A stretch of 41,169 bases of DNA from contig DASXLG010000298.1 of assembly GCA_036496425.1 (NCBI GenBank), forward strand, positions 1 to 41,169, in the 5' to 3' direction. The notes beneath the pieces are model-generated. The model was not told the DNA's origin. It did not search any database and saw only the letters and a list, made by a program, of their open reading frames with translations. This document shows, piece after piece, positions 33,001 to 40,411 of the stretch (positions are counted from its first letter, which is position 1; the number at the start of each line of letters is the position of its first letter). The translations under genes and the position numbers were made by a program. This DNA is from Terriglobia bacterium. GTDB lineage: Bacteria; Acidobacteriota; Terriglobia; 20CM-2-55-15.

Positions 33001-33724
33001 CTGGTCTCACGCCATCGATAACGGTTCTGCTTCAGAATCCAGCGGCGGCACCAACATACAGAACTCGTTTTGTCCCCGCTGCGGAATGGGGCCGGGCGAC
33101 TATGACGCCCGCCACGCGGTGAATGCAAACGCGGTGCTTGCGCTTCCCGTCGGTAAGGGCAAGTCCCTGTTCAATAACACTCCGAAGATTGTGGATGGAA
33201 TTATCGGCGGATGGCAGGTCAGCACGCTGTTCAGTTTCCACACCGGCAACCCCATTACTTGCTCGGCGACATCCCAGTTCAATACGAACTACCACTCCTC
33301 GTCGTATTGCATGCTTGCCCCCGGTATCACTTCGGTTCCGGCGAATCATTTGCAGTTCGATCAACTCGGAATTCCAAGCATCTTCGCCAACACCAATGTC
33401 AGCGCGGACTTCGTTCCGGGCTACGCGGGCCAGGTTGGTTATCGCGGCATCCTGCGCGGATTGCACTACTGGAATGACGATATGGCCATAAGCAAGTCGT
33501 TCAAGGTCAGTGAAGGAAAGCAGCTGAGCTTCCGCGTAGAGGCTTACAACCTGATGAATACCGAAACTTTCTCCAATCCGTCGCTGAGCGTCGGACAGCT
33601 GGCAGGCAGTACGACGGCCGGCGGAACGGCTGCATTCGGATCGGTGACATTCGGCGAAATCAAGAGCACGGCGTCCACCACGGCTCCGCGCGTCCTGCAG
33701 GCCGCTTTGCGGCTGACGTTCTAG
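30005..33724 (+). CDS. Oar-like TonB-dependent receptor with carboxypeptidase-regulatory domain
   Basis: A large outer-membrane receptor, 1239 residues from the GTG at 30005. That start has AAGGAGG (29993-29999) 5 bases upstream; an in-frame TTG at 29975 precedes the ribosome binding site and is unlikely. Signal peptide at about residues 1-26 (LITLFIIISAIFVIAVSPLA). Residues about 28-110 are a carboxypeptidase-regulatory-like fold (LQGLITDPTSAIVPGAAVTI, ELGAYKFLQVLPGPYKVEV). A plug-like part follows (about 115-235; QNNVVLDGANVNDNRG, GGQVSIVTKSGTNAFHGSAY), then a beta-barrel ending in ...LQAALRLTF, with the terminal aromatic residue of outer-membrane barrels. This architecture is expanded in Acidobacteriota and imports or binds bulky polymers or peptides; the substrate is not readable here. 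It heads the second cytochrome/DUF1501/propeller/MBL operon. Confidence 0.92.
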   Translation: MHHRHLITLFIIISAIFVIAVSPLAAQTSSLQGLITDPTSAIVPGAAVTITNTETSATRQELTDELGAYKFLQVLPGPYKVEVQLPGFTTKVSQVILQVGQPATLNLELAVGQATDVVNVMAETTTVNTQDATVGNPFTEKQVIELPLQTRNVVALLSAEPGVASSGQVLGSRPDQNNVVLDGANVNDNRGSDGFNSVLQIPLDSVQEFRTTIAGQGADLGHTAGGQVSIVTKSGTNAFHGSAYEYNRNTDFEANDWFSNRAHVARPALIRNQYGASLGGPIKKNKLFFFYNWEGRKDRSQSSATATVPSDSLKQGIVKVLLKSGQTVNLTPADVKALDPLGIGENPYITNLIQQYPSGNNPLGASDKGLNFNTLLFNAAQPLNNHVQVAKLDYIVDSASKHTVSLRGTLVGDSTVPSAGLALFPGGQSVQQTLDNSRGLSLHYTYVVTPSLVNAFTYGYTRLGNTSTGSLNVVPSFGFTTLLPTTRASIRIAPTPNLTDDITWTRTKHTIQAGFSYIESKNLTTSANNEPSYSFSSGVLLGLGNDITNDVTAYIQKTIPGAALSSNANTLAAFGAIFGMLNGGSATYNFGINGQPIPFGAPVTRDFNSRSPEWYFQDTWKVKSNLTLISGLRYSLYGVPYEENGVEVVPQTPISAFFSQRVAGALAGIPNYAVPNSIITYQIGGPVNHGPGYYPQDKKDWAPRLALAYSPTSGSMLEKILGSGSVLRTGASLIYDNYGNAMGAQFSSSGSPGLSTAVQQVANTDYSSSPRYDGTPATLTHLATATGGAFPFTPPLLIGGFTSFTNVQSNLKAPYQYILSANYARPLPGHMSIEVGYAGRLAHRAIVKPDYGQPLENFVDPKSKEPFTQAAKVLADIYYSGVTTAQVKANPSLIPLQPFVENIMPALANNYITGSASANLYYDVYSKYAGSWTDTINDVDRIRQPNGGCLVIYGCNTFFPVQSSGVYAYSNFGQSAFHAMTVTLRRRVSNGWGYDFNYTWSHAIDNGSASESSGGTNIQNSFCPRCGMGPGDYDARHAVNANAVLALPVGKGKSLFNNTPKIVDGIIGGWQVSTLFSFHTGNPITCSATSQFNTNYHSSSYCMLAPGITSVPANHLQFDQLGIPSIFANTNVSADFVPGYAGQVGYRGILRGLHYWNDDMAISKSFKVSEGKQLSFRVEAYNLMNTETFSNPSLSVGQLAGSTTAGGTAAFGSVTFGEIKSTASTTAPRVLQAALRLTF

Positions 33725-33725
33725 A

Positions 33726-33791
33726 TGTAGGCGCGGTCGGCGAAGCGCAAGCGCGGCAGCGCGCAAGCCCTGAGTCATGACCGTGCCTACA
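33726..33791 (+). repeat. PAL-A repeat, copy 4 (complete, intergenic)
   Basis: A 66-bp element. The outer arms TGTAGGCGCGGTC (33726-33738) and GACCGTGCCTACA (33779-33791) pair over 13 positions (one G-T). The core GCGAAGCGCAAGCGCGGCAG contains the inner hairpin GCGC-GGCA-GCGC (33751-33762). It begins 2 bases after the receptor stop codon and its end merges with the AGGAGG site of the next gene, so it fills the whole intergenic gap. Confidence 0.88.
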
Positions 33792-33803
33792 GGAGGCATC
33801 CAG

Positions 33804-36800
33804 ATGAAGCGCATTTTTCGCACGTTGACTGTGTTGGGTTCCGTGCTGTTCCTCCAGCCTGCTCTTTTACTTCAGGCGCAGGCGGCAAATCCGCTCGAGT
33901 TGTTTGAGAAGAACGTCCGGCCATTGCTGGCGGAGAACTGTTTCGGCTGCCATGGCGAATCGGCGCGCGGCGGCTTGCGATTGGACACGCCCGACGGCAT
34001 TCTCAAAGGCGGGAAGTCGGGCCCGGCCATTGTTCCGGGCGATCCGGACAAGAGTTTGCTGGTCACCGCCGTTAAGCAGACCGGCATGCTCAAGATGCCG
34101 CTTGGCGGATCGCGCCTGACGGATGCGCAAATCGCCGACATCAGCGCCTGGATCAAGGACGGAGCCCCGCAGCCTTCTCAAACTGCGATGGTTGCGGGAG
34201 GAGCGAAACCGGATTCAGTGCGTGAGGAGTTCTTCGAAAATCACATCCGTCCCCTGCTTGCCCAGCAGTGCTTTGCCTGCCACACCAATTCGAAGAGCGG
34301 CGGGCTGCGGCTGGACTCACGGGACGACGTCCTGAAGGGCGGCGGCTCCGGTCCGGCTGTTGTTCCCGGCGACCCCGATAAGAGTCTTCTGCTTGCCGCA
34401 ATCAAGCACAGCGGCACACTGAAGATGCCCAAAAGCGGCACCCGGTTGACCGATGCCCAGATCGACGATGTTGCGATGTGGATTAAAGACGGCGCCTATT
34501 GGCCGTCCGACAAGACTGCGAAGAAGGAATACACGGCGGAGCAGAAGCACCTCTGGTCGATTCAGCCGCTCCAGCATCCGGCACCGCCGAAGGTCAAGGA
34601 TACGGCCTGGCCGGTCAACGATATCGACCGCTTCGTTCTGGCAAAACTTGAAAAAGAAGGCCTGAAACCGGCGTCAACCGCGGATCGCCGAACTCTTCTG
34701 CGGCGGGTCACTTATGACCTGACGGGGTTGATGCCGGCATATGACGAGGTCAAAGCATTCGAAAACGATAAGTCGCCCAATGCGTGGGAGAAGGTCGTCG
34801 ACCGCCTGCTGGCCTCTCCTCAGTACGGCGAGAAATGGGCGCGGCATTGGATGGACGTCGTCCGCTATGGTGAAGATGACTACCGCGTGGGAAAACAGCC
34901 CGATCGCGCCGAAAAGTATACCTTCGCCTATCTCTACCGCGACTGGCTGATCCGCTCACTGAACGACGACATTCCTTACGACATGTTCGTCAAGGCTCAG
35001 GTCGCCGCGGATCTGCTCGATGAGAAAATCCGGGACAAATACATTCCAGCGCTTGGCATGAACGGAAACGGGATCTGGATTTTTCATGCCAGCCCTGCCC
35101 CGATCGAACGTGCTGATGAATGGCACGATAAAGTCGACGTCACCACGAAAGCCTTTCTCGGCTTGACCGTCGGATGCGCCCGATGCCACGACCACAAGTA
35201 CGACGCGATCTATTCCCGCGACTACTATCAGGTTGCCAGCATCTTTGCCAGCTCTCAGTTCAAAGCATATCCGCGCGTTCCCCAATCCGTGGTCGATGAA
35301 TACGAGAAACAAAACAAGGTTCTCGAGCGGAAGAACGCCGATCTCAAGAAGTTCCAGGACGACGCCTCCGCCCTTTACGCTCAAGTTCTCTTTGCCGAGA
35401 CCGAAGATTACATGATGGCCGCGTGGAAGCTGAGCACGCAGAAGCGATCTACCGTCGAGAGCATTGCCGAGGAATCGAAAGTGGATCCCGAGATTCTTGA
35501 TCGCTGGGTGAGATTCCTCAAGAAAAAGCCGGATAACTATTCGGCCCTCAAGGCGTGGCAGGAAATGGTTGCGCGCAACGGCAAAGAGGACGAGGCCAGG
35601 AGGCTCGCTCACGAGTTCTATCTGAAGGTATCGGACCTGAACCAGAAGTACCTCAAGCTCGATAAGGAAAATGAGATGACGCTGGCTCAGTCGAAGGACA
35701 AGGACGACCCGTACGATCCGTTGCCCAATGGTTTGAAGCGGCAATTGAACCGGTATCAGATCGATCTGAAAAGCATGGATCGCGAAGACACGCTTCTATG
35801 GAAGGATGTTTTCGATCAGGACGTGCCGGACGCCACAGCCGAGGTCGTTCAGGATGACGGCGGGCCCAGAAGAAAGCCCGGTTTGTTGAAGCTCACGGAT
35901 GGAGCCTTGGAGCGCCGATTGAGCGCCGAACTGAAGGCTCACATCGATCACGCGCGCGCCGATATCGATGCGTTCAAGAAATCCATGCCCGCGCAGTATC
36001 CCTTTGTGTACGGCATCGCGGACGCCCCGCAACCTTCGGACCTTAAAGTATTTTCGCGAGGGAATCCGTATACCTTTGGAGAAGATGCGCCCCGCGCATT
36101 CCCTTCGATCTTCAATAACGGGCAACCCATGCTTTTCGATAAGGGCAGCGGACGCCTGCAGTTCGCCGAAGAAGTCGTGCGGCAGCCGATCACCGCGCGC
36201 ACCATAGTGAATCGGATCTGGGGCTGGAATATGGGCCGCGGAATCATCGATACGCCAAGCAACCTTGGTATGGCGGGGGATCGCCCAAGCAACCCGGAAC
36301 TTCTCGAGTATCTGGCCTCGAAGTTCCAGGCGGATGGGATGTCGTGGAAGAAGCTTACCAAAGAGATTTTGATGTCCCGTACTTATCAGCTCAGCGCTCA
36401 AAGTGTCGAGTCGAATCTCGCCAAGGACGCGGACAATCGCTTCTTCTGGCGCGCGAATCGCCAGCGGTTGGACTCTGAGGGCGTGTGGGACGGCCTGCTT
36501 GAGGCTTCAGGAGCTCTGGACCTGAAAGGAATCGGAGGACCCTCCGAAGACTTGTCGGAAAAGATGACGCGCCGCGGCGTGTACGCCAAGGTCAGCCGGT
36601 TGTATCCCAGCGACTTCCAGGCCACTTTTGATCTTCCCACTGCGACAATTTCAGCCGAGAAACGATTCATCACGAATGTTCCTCAGCAGCGTTTGTTTTT
36701 CCTGAATAACTCTTTCGTCCAAAAGCAGGCCGAGATGCTTGTTGACCGCGTCAAGCCCGCCGGCGACCTGGACGCACAGGTAAAGCTGGCGTTCGAGATC

Positions 36801-37049
36801 GTTTATCAGCGAATGCCGACTCCGGATGAACTGACGGCGTCGATGGAATTTGTAAAGCTGCCGGTACAGGAGACGGCGCCCGCGAGCGACGTGGCGGCCC
36901 CGGATCCGGCTGCAGCGGATACCAAGGGAAAAGGCAGGAGGGGAGCAAAGGATGACGCGCAAGACGCACCGAAGAAACTGAAGGATTCGCCCTTCCGGTC
37001 GTTCTGTTGGGCGCTGCTGAGCTCCAACGAGTTTTTGTACATGGATTAG
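33804..37049 (+). CDS. DUF1549-DUF1553 protein with two tandem cytochrome c modules
   Basis: A 1081-residue exported protein. The ATG at 33804 has AGGAGG (33791-33796) 7 bases upstream and begins a proper signal peptide (KRIFRTLTVLGSVLFLQPAL); an in-frame ATG at 33777 lies inside a PAL-A repeat and is unlikely. Two Planctomycete-type cytochrome modules follow in tandem: C46-F-G-C49-H50 and C156-F-A-C159-H160, exactly 110 residues apart, each followed by GGLRLD, VVPGDPDKSLL-like and LTDAQI blocks. Then DUF1549 (about 270-475; LDVVRYGEDD-like, with C458-A-R-C461-H462) and DUF1553 (about 795-1040; IVNRIWGWNMGRGIIDTPSN). The end (LLSSNEFLYMD) matches the paralogue at 16572. It is paired with the DUF1501 gene 35 bases downstream. 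Periplasmic electron transfer with an unknown substrate is the likely role. Confidence 0.93.
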   Translation: MKRIFRTLTVLGSVLFLQPALLLQAQAANPLELFEKNVRPLLAENCFGCHGESARGGLRLDTPDGILKGGKSGPAIVPGDPDKSLLVTAVKQTGMLKMPLGGSRLTDAQIADISAWIKDGAPQPSQTAMVAGGAKPDSVREEFFENHIRPLLAQQCFACHTNSKSGGLRLDSRDDVLKGGGSGPAVVPGDPDKSLLLAAIKHSGTLKMPKSGTRLTDAQIDDVAMWIKDGAYWPSDKTAKKEYTAEQKHLWSIQPLQHPAPPKVKDTAWPVNDIDRFVLAKLEKEGLKPASTADRRTLLRRVTYDLTGLMPAYDEVKAFENDKSPNAWEKVVDRLLASPQYGEKWARHWMDVVRYGEDDYRVGKQPDRAEKYTFAYLYRDWLIRSLNDDIPYDMFVKAQVAADLLDEKIRDKYIPALGMNGNGIWIFHASPAPIERADEWHDKVDVTTKAFLGLTVGCARCHDHKYDAIYSRDYYQVASIFASSQFKAYPRVPQSVVDEYEKQNKVLERKNADLKKFQDDASALYAQVLFAETEDYMMAAWKLSTQKRSTVESIAEESKVDPEILDRWVRFLKKKPDNYSALKAWQEMVARNGKEDEARRLAHEFYLKVSDLNQKYLKLDKENEMTLAQSKDKDDPYDPLPNGLKRQLNRYQIDLKSMDREDTLLWKDVFDQDVPDATAEVVQDDGGPRRKPGLLKLTDGALERRLSAELKAHIDHARADIDAFKKSMPAQYPFVYGIADAPQPSDLKVFSRGNPYTFGEDAPRAFPSIFNNGQPMLFDKGSGRLQFAEEVVRQPITARTIVNRIWGWNMGRGIIDTPSNLGMAGDRPSNPELLEYLASKFQADGMSWKKLTKEILMSRTYQLSAQSVESNLAKDADNRFFWRANRQRLDSEGVWDGLLEASGALDLKGIGGPSEDLSEKMTRRGVYAKVSRLYPSDFQATFDLPTATISAEKRFITNVPQQRLFFLNNSFVQKQAEMLVDRVKPAGDLDAQVKLAFEIVYQRMPTPDELTASMEFVKLPVQETAPASDVAAPDPAAADTKGKGRRGAKDDAQDAPKKLKDSPFRSFCWALLSSNEFLYMD

Positions 37050-37063
37050 GCGGCATGACCGCC
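37049..37063 (+). other. Small hairpin between cytochrome and DUF1501 genes
   Basis: GGCGG-CATGA-CCGCC, overlapping the last base of the stop codon. It resembles the outermost part of a PAL-A arm (TAGGCGGTC..GACCGCC) but is too short to count as a copy. It might weakly attenuate or stabilise the transcript. Confidence 0.3.
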
Positions 37064-37084
37064 CTACAACAGGAGAAAAATTCT

Positions 37085-38527
37085 ATGGCTTGTGATCACA
37101 GAACTCCGATGCCGGTGACCCGGCGCCAGGCGCTATCGATGCTCGGTGGTGGTTTTGGCCTGCTGGCGTTGTCGAACATGCTCAACACGTCCCTTGCCAG
37201 CGCCGCGTCCGGTACCGGAGGCGTGCTCAAGGAATTGCATTTCAAACCGCGCGCCAAGCGCGTGATCTTTCTGTTCATGAACGGCGGTGTGTCTCACGTC
37301 GACACGTTTGATCCCAAGCCGATGTTGGACAAGTACGACGGCAAGCCGATGCCGGGCGGAGCGATTCTCACGCAGCGCAAGACCGGCAACCTGATGAAAT
37401 CCCCCTTCGCGTTCAAGAAGTATGGCCAGAGCGGATTGGAGTTGAGCGAACTCTGGCCGAACGTCGGCGCCGTGGCCGACAATATCTGCGTCGTCCGCTC
37501 CATGTGGGCGGACATTCCGAACCACGAACCTTCTATTACGCTGATGAACACCGGCGCAAATCTTCTTGGCCGTCCTTCGATGGGTGCGTGGATCACCTAC
37601 GGACTCGGGACCGAAAACGAAAATCTGCCGGGCTACATCGTGCTGACTCCGACCGAACCGCTGACGATCGGCAGCCCGCTCTGGAGTTCCGCGTTCCTGC
37701 CCGCGGTCTATCAAGGCACCGTCGTCCACAACTTGTACCAGGAAGACACGAAATTCAAAGCCGAAAGAGTTATTCCAAATGTCATCAATGCCGAAGATCG
37801 CGAGACGCAAATCCGCGATATCGGGTTCCTGCGCCATTTGAACGAAATGCATTTGCAGCGGATCCGCGAGAAGGATCAGAACCTCGAAGCATCGATAAAG
37901 ACGATGGAAACCGCGTTCCGCATGCAGATCGAGGCGCCCGATGTGTTCGACGTCACCAAGGAAAGCAAAGAGACGCTGGCGATGTATGGTCCGGGCAGCA
38001 CGGCCCTCGGATGCCTGATGGCTGCGCGTCTCGCCGAGAAGGGTGTGCGCATGGTGCAAACCTACTACGGTAAAGGCGACCCGTGGGATGCGCACGCCGA
38101 CATCCTGACCTACAAGAAGCTTGCCCGCGATTCCGATCAGGCATATGGCGCGCTGATCAAGGATTTGAAGCAACGCGGGATGCTGGAAGACACGCTGGTC
38201 GTGTGCGGCACCGAGTTCGGCCGGACGCCGGCGATTCAAATCTCAAATGAAAATGCAGGCGACGGCGTCGTCAATGGCCGCGACCACAACCATCTCGGCT
38301 TCTCGGTGTGGCTCGCCGGCGGCGGCATCAAAGGCGGCATGGCCTACGGCGCTACGGACGAGTTTGGCTTCAAGGCCGTCGAAAACAAAGTTCACGTGCA
38401 TGATCTGCACGCCACGATGCTGTACCTGCTCGGCATCGATCACACCAAGCTGACCTATCACTACAGCGGCCGCGATTTCCGGCTGACGGATACCGCGGGC
38501 GAAGTGATTCACAACATCATCGCTTGA
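37085..38527 (+). CDS. Tat-exported DUF1501 family protein (second copy)
   Basis: A 480-residue DUF1501 protein, paralogue of the one at 19857. The ATG at 37085 has AGGAG (37071-37075) 9 bases upstream; longer in-frame starts lie inside the previous gene. Twin-arginine signal: VTRRQALSMLGGGFGLLALS (R13-R14). Shared family blocks include RVIFLFMNGGVSHVDTFDPK, SMWADIPNHEPSITLMNTG, GRPSMGAWITYGLG, CGTEFGRTPA, GRDHNHLGF and HATMLYLLGIDHTKLTYHYSG. It lacks the acidic/lysine insert of the first copy. Fold relationship to alkaline phosphatases and sulfatases is established for the family, but substrate and metal are unknown. It lies between the two-haem-module DUF1549 gene and the propeller gene, with a PAL-A repeat 4 bases after its stop. 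Confidence 0.94.
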   Translation: MACDHRTPMPVTRRQALSMLGGGFGLLALSNMLNTSLASAASGTGGVLKELHFKPRAKRVIFLFMNGGVSHVDTFDPKPMLDKYDGKPMPGGAILTQRKTGNLMKSPFAFKKYGQSGLELSELWPNVGAVADNICVVRSMWADIPNHEPSITLMNTGANLLGRPSMGAWITYGLGTENENLPGYIVLTPTEPLTIGSPLWSSAFLPAVYQGTVVHNLYQEDTKFKAERVIPNVINAEDRETQIRDIGFLRHLNEMHLQRIREKDQNLEASIKTMETAFRMQIEAPDVFDVTKESKETLAMYGPGSTALGCLMAARLAEKGVRMVQTYYGKGDPWDAHADILTYKKLARDSDQAYGALIKDLKQRGMLEDTLVVCGTEFGRTPAIQISNENAGDGVVNGRDHNHLGFSVWLAGGGIKGGMAYGATDEFGFKAVENKVHVHDLHATMLYLLGIDHTKLTYHYSGRDFRLTDTAGEVIHNIIA

Positions 38528-38530
38528 GCT

Positions 38531-38594
38531 TGCAGGCGCGGTCTGCGAAACGCAAGCGCGATAGCTCGCAGCCTTGAGTTTGACCACGCCTGCA
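38531..38594 (+). repeat. PAL-A repeat, copy 5 (complete, intergenic)
   Basis: A 64-bp element with outer arms TGCAGGCGCGGTC (38531-38543) and GACCACGCCTGCA (38582-38594), pairing at 12 of 13 positions, and the core GCGAAACGCAAGCGCGATAG. Compared with copy 4 the third base pair has changed from T-A to C-G on both arms and the eighth from G-T to G-C, so the hairpin is kept while the sequence drifts. It starts 4 bases after the DUF1501 stop and ends 14 bases before the next ATG. Confidence 0.88.
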
Positions 38595-38608
38595 GTGAAG
38601 GACGGACT

Positions 38609-40411
38609 ATGAAACTTATTGCTTACGCTCTGTCGTTGCTTACTTTACTCGCGCCGGCTTACTCCCAGCAAGCGCCCCGGCCGCCGAAACCGGGCATTCC
38701 CGGCGTCCAGCACCCGATGTCCATGATCGTGCCCGACGCCGAGTACGCGATAACCGGTGGTCCGGACTGGCTCGCCATGGGCGAGGATCAGGTGTGGACA
38801 AACAGTCGCGGCCAGAATCTGGTGAGCCGGCTCGATCCGAACACCAATGAGACTGTCGCAACCGTCCCGGTGAAAACGCCGTGTTCGGGCCTGGTCGTCG
38901 CTGCCGGGACCCTCTGGGCGCCGAGTTGCACAGAGAATTCCATCTACCGAATCGATACGAAAACCAACATGGTTGTGGCGAAAATCCCTGTCGGTCCCGC
39001 CAACAGCGAAGGCGGAATTGCCTACGGGGCTGGCTCGATCTGGATGCCGACCGACCCGAAAGGACTGGTCGCCCGTATTGATCCGGCGACCAACGGCGCA
39101 TCCGCTTTCATCAAAGTTGCGCCGGGCTCATTCACCGCGGTGTTCGGTTATGGATTGGTCTGGGTCTCCAGCACCGAGAAGAGTCTGGTGTCGGTGATCC
39201 ACCCCGCCACCAATAAGGTCATCGCTGAAATTCCGGTCGATACGGCGCCGCGCTTCATGGCGGCCGGTGAAGGATTTGTCTGGACGCTGAACCAGGGCAA
39301 GGGGACGGTCAGCAAGATCGATCCGTTGACCAAAAAAGTAGTCGCTACGATTCAGGTTGGCGTCCCCGGAGGCGGTGGCGACATTGCCGCGGGTGAGGGC
39401 GCCGTCTGGGTATCGGCGCGAGATATCCCGGTATCCCGAATCGATCCGGTTGCTGAGAAAGTCACGCATCAGTTTGTTGGCCCGGGAGGCGACGCCCTTC
39501 GCGTGCTGCACGGTTCCGTCTTTCTATCGAATGGTGGACGGGCAGCTAACGTCTGGCGGTTCCAGGCCAGCAAGATCACATCCTCCGTTCCGGCTTCGTG
39601 GACAACGAATGCACAGAAAGTCGACATCGACTCGGATGGAAAGCCGGACATGCTGGTCGAGGATCTTGCGGTGTGGTTTCCAGGTCAGCCCACGAAATTC
39701 CGAATGAAGCCGGTGACCGCGATTGCCGGGAATAAGTTCGTCCTCAAGACGACACTGAATGGAAAGAAGGCGGAAGCTCCGTTCGTGAAGACAGGCGATG
39801 AGTACGAAGCCACTTTCACCGGAGACGCTCCGCGCTGGATTCATTACTCCGTGTGTACCGTAGCCGGGAAATGCTCCGAAGATCTTGTCGTGGCGTCGCC
39901 AACGACGTCTCTCGATATTGCGATGGGAAAGACTCCGTTTGTTCCGGCAACGTTCGCGGTTCCCGGCCCGCCTAAAGTCGGTACTTACGTCTGGAATATT
40001 CTCCAACCCGAAATCCTGGCGCCGGACTATCAATTCCTGGTCGATCAGGCGGGCCGGACTTCGCCGATTTCCAGCACGATTGCCGAAGACCATGGAGAGG
40101 TCAAGCGCCACGAATGGGAATTCCAACACCACACGGCATTCGCATACGGTGTTTTATCGCCCGACAAACAATCCGAGCTGGCTTGTGTGTATATCAATCC
40201 CAGCCCGAAGCAAGGATACGAAGCGACCGTCCGCATTTCATTCAGCAAACAGGGAATTGAGGCAGGCCTGGAGCCGGTACTCGAGAAAGCGGTACGGGAC
40301 TGGGTCAAAGCGAAATGGCCGTTCAAGGCCGTCGCGTTCCCGGGCCGCGATATGCCGATGACGGAATGGAACGCGCTGCCTGCGGCGGGTGTGACCGGAG
40401 GATCGCGATGA
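38609..40411 (+). CDS. Exported beta-propeller protein with unknown C-terminal domain
   Basis: A 600-residue secreted protein. Signal peptide at about 1-19 (KLIAYALSLLTLLAPAYS). RPPKPGIPGVQ (about 24-34) is the motif shared by the three propellers. Residues about 45-330 are a YVTN-like propeller (RLDPNTNETVATV, RIDTKTNMVVAKIPVGPANS, RIDPATNGASAFI), closely related to the first half of the fusion protein at 21407. Residues about 335-600 are a different, mostly beta-rich region, with VDIDSDGKPDMLVEDLAVWF near 345-364; I recognise no family for the rest. It replaces the MBL domain of the fusion protein. AAGGA (38598-38602) is 6 bases from the ATG. Its stop overlaps the start of the MBL gene (ATGA), so the two are probably translationally coupled. 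Confidence 0.9.
   Translation: MKLIAYALSLLTLLAPAYSQQAPRPPKPGIPGVQHPMSMIVPDAEYAITGGPDWLAMGEDQVWTNSRGQNLVSRLDPNTNETVATVPVKTPCSGLVVAAGTLWAPSCTENSIYRIDTKTNMVVAKIPVGPANSEGGIAYGAGSIWMPTDPKGLVARIDPATNGASAFIKVAPGSFTAVFGYGLVWVSSTEKSLVSVIHPATNKVIAEIPVDTAPRFMAAGEGFVWTLNQGKGTVSKIDPLTKKVVATIQVGVPGGGGDIAAGEGAVWVSARDIPVSRIDPVAEKVTHQFVGPGGDALRVLHGSVFLSNGGRAANVWRFQASKITSSVPASWTTNAQKVDIDSDGKPDMLVEDLAVWFPGQPTKFRMKPVTAIAGNKFVLKTTLNGKKAEAPFVKTGDEYEATFTGDAPRWIHYSVCTVAGKCSEDLVVASPTTSLDIAMGKTPFVPATFAVPGPPKVGTYVWNILQPEILAPDYQFLVDQAGRTSPISSTIAEDHGEVKRHEWEFQHHTAFAYGVLSPDKQSELACVYINPSPKQGYEATVRISFSKQGIEAGLEPVLEKAVRDWVKAKWPFKAVAFPGRDMPMTEWNALPAAGVTGGSR

Noticed and set aside
33726-33791. PAL-A as an insertion sequence with terminal inverted repeats
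   Set aside because: At 66 bp it encodes nothing, and no target-site duplication is visible at either complete copy; a REP/MITE-like element fits better.
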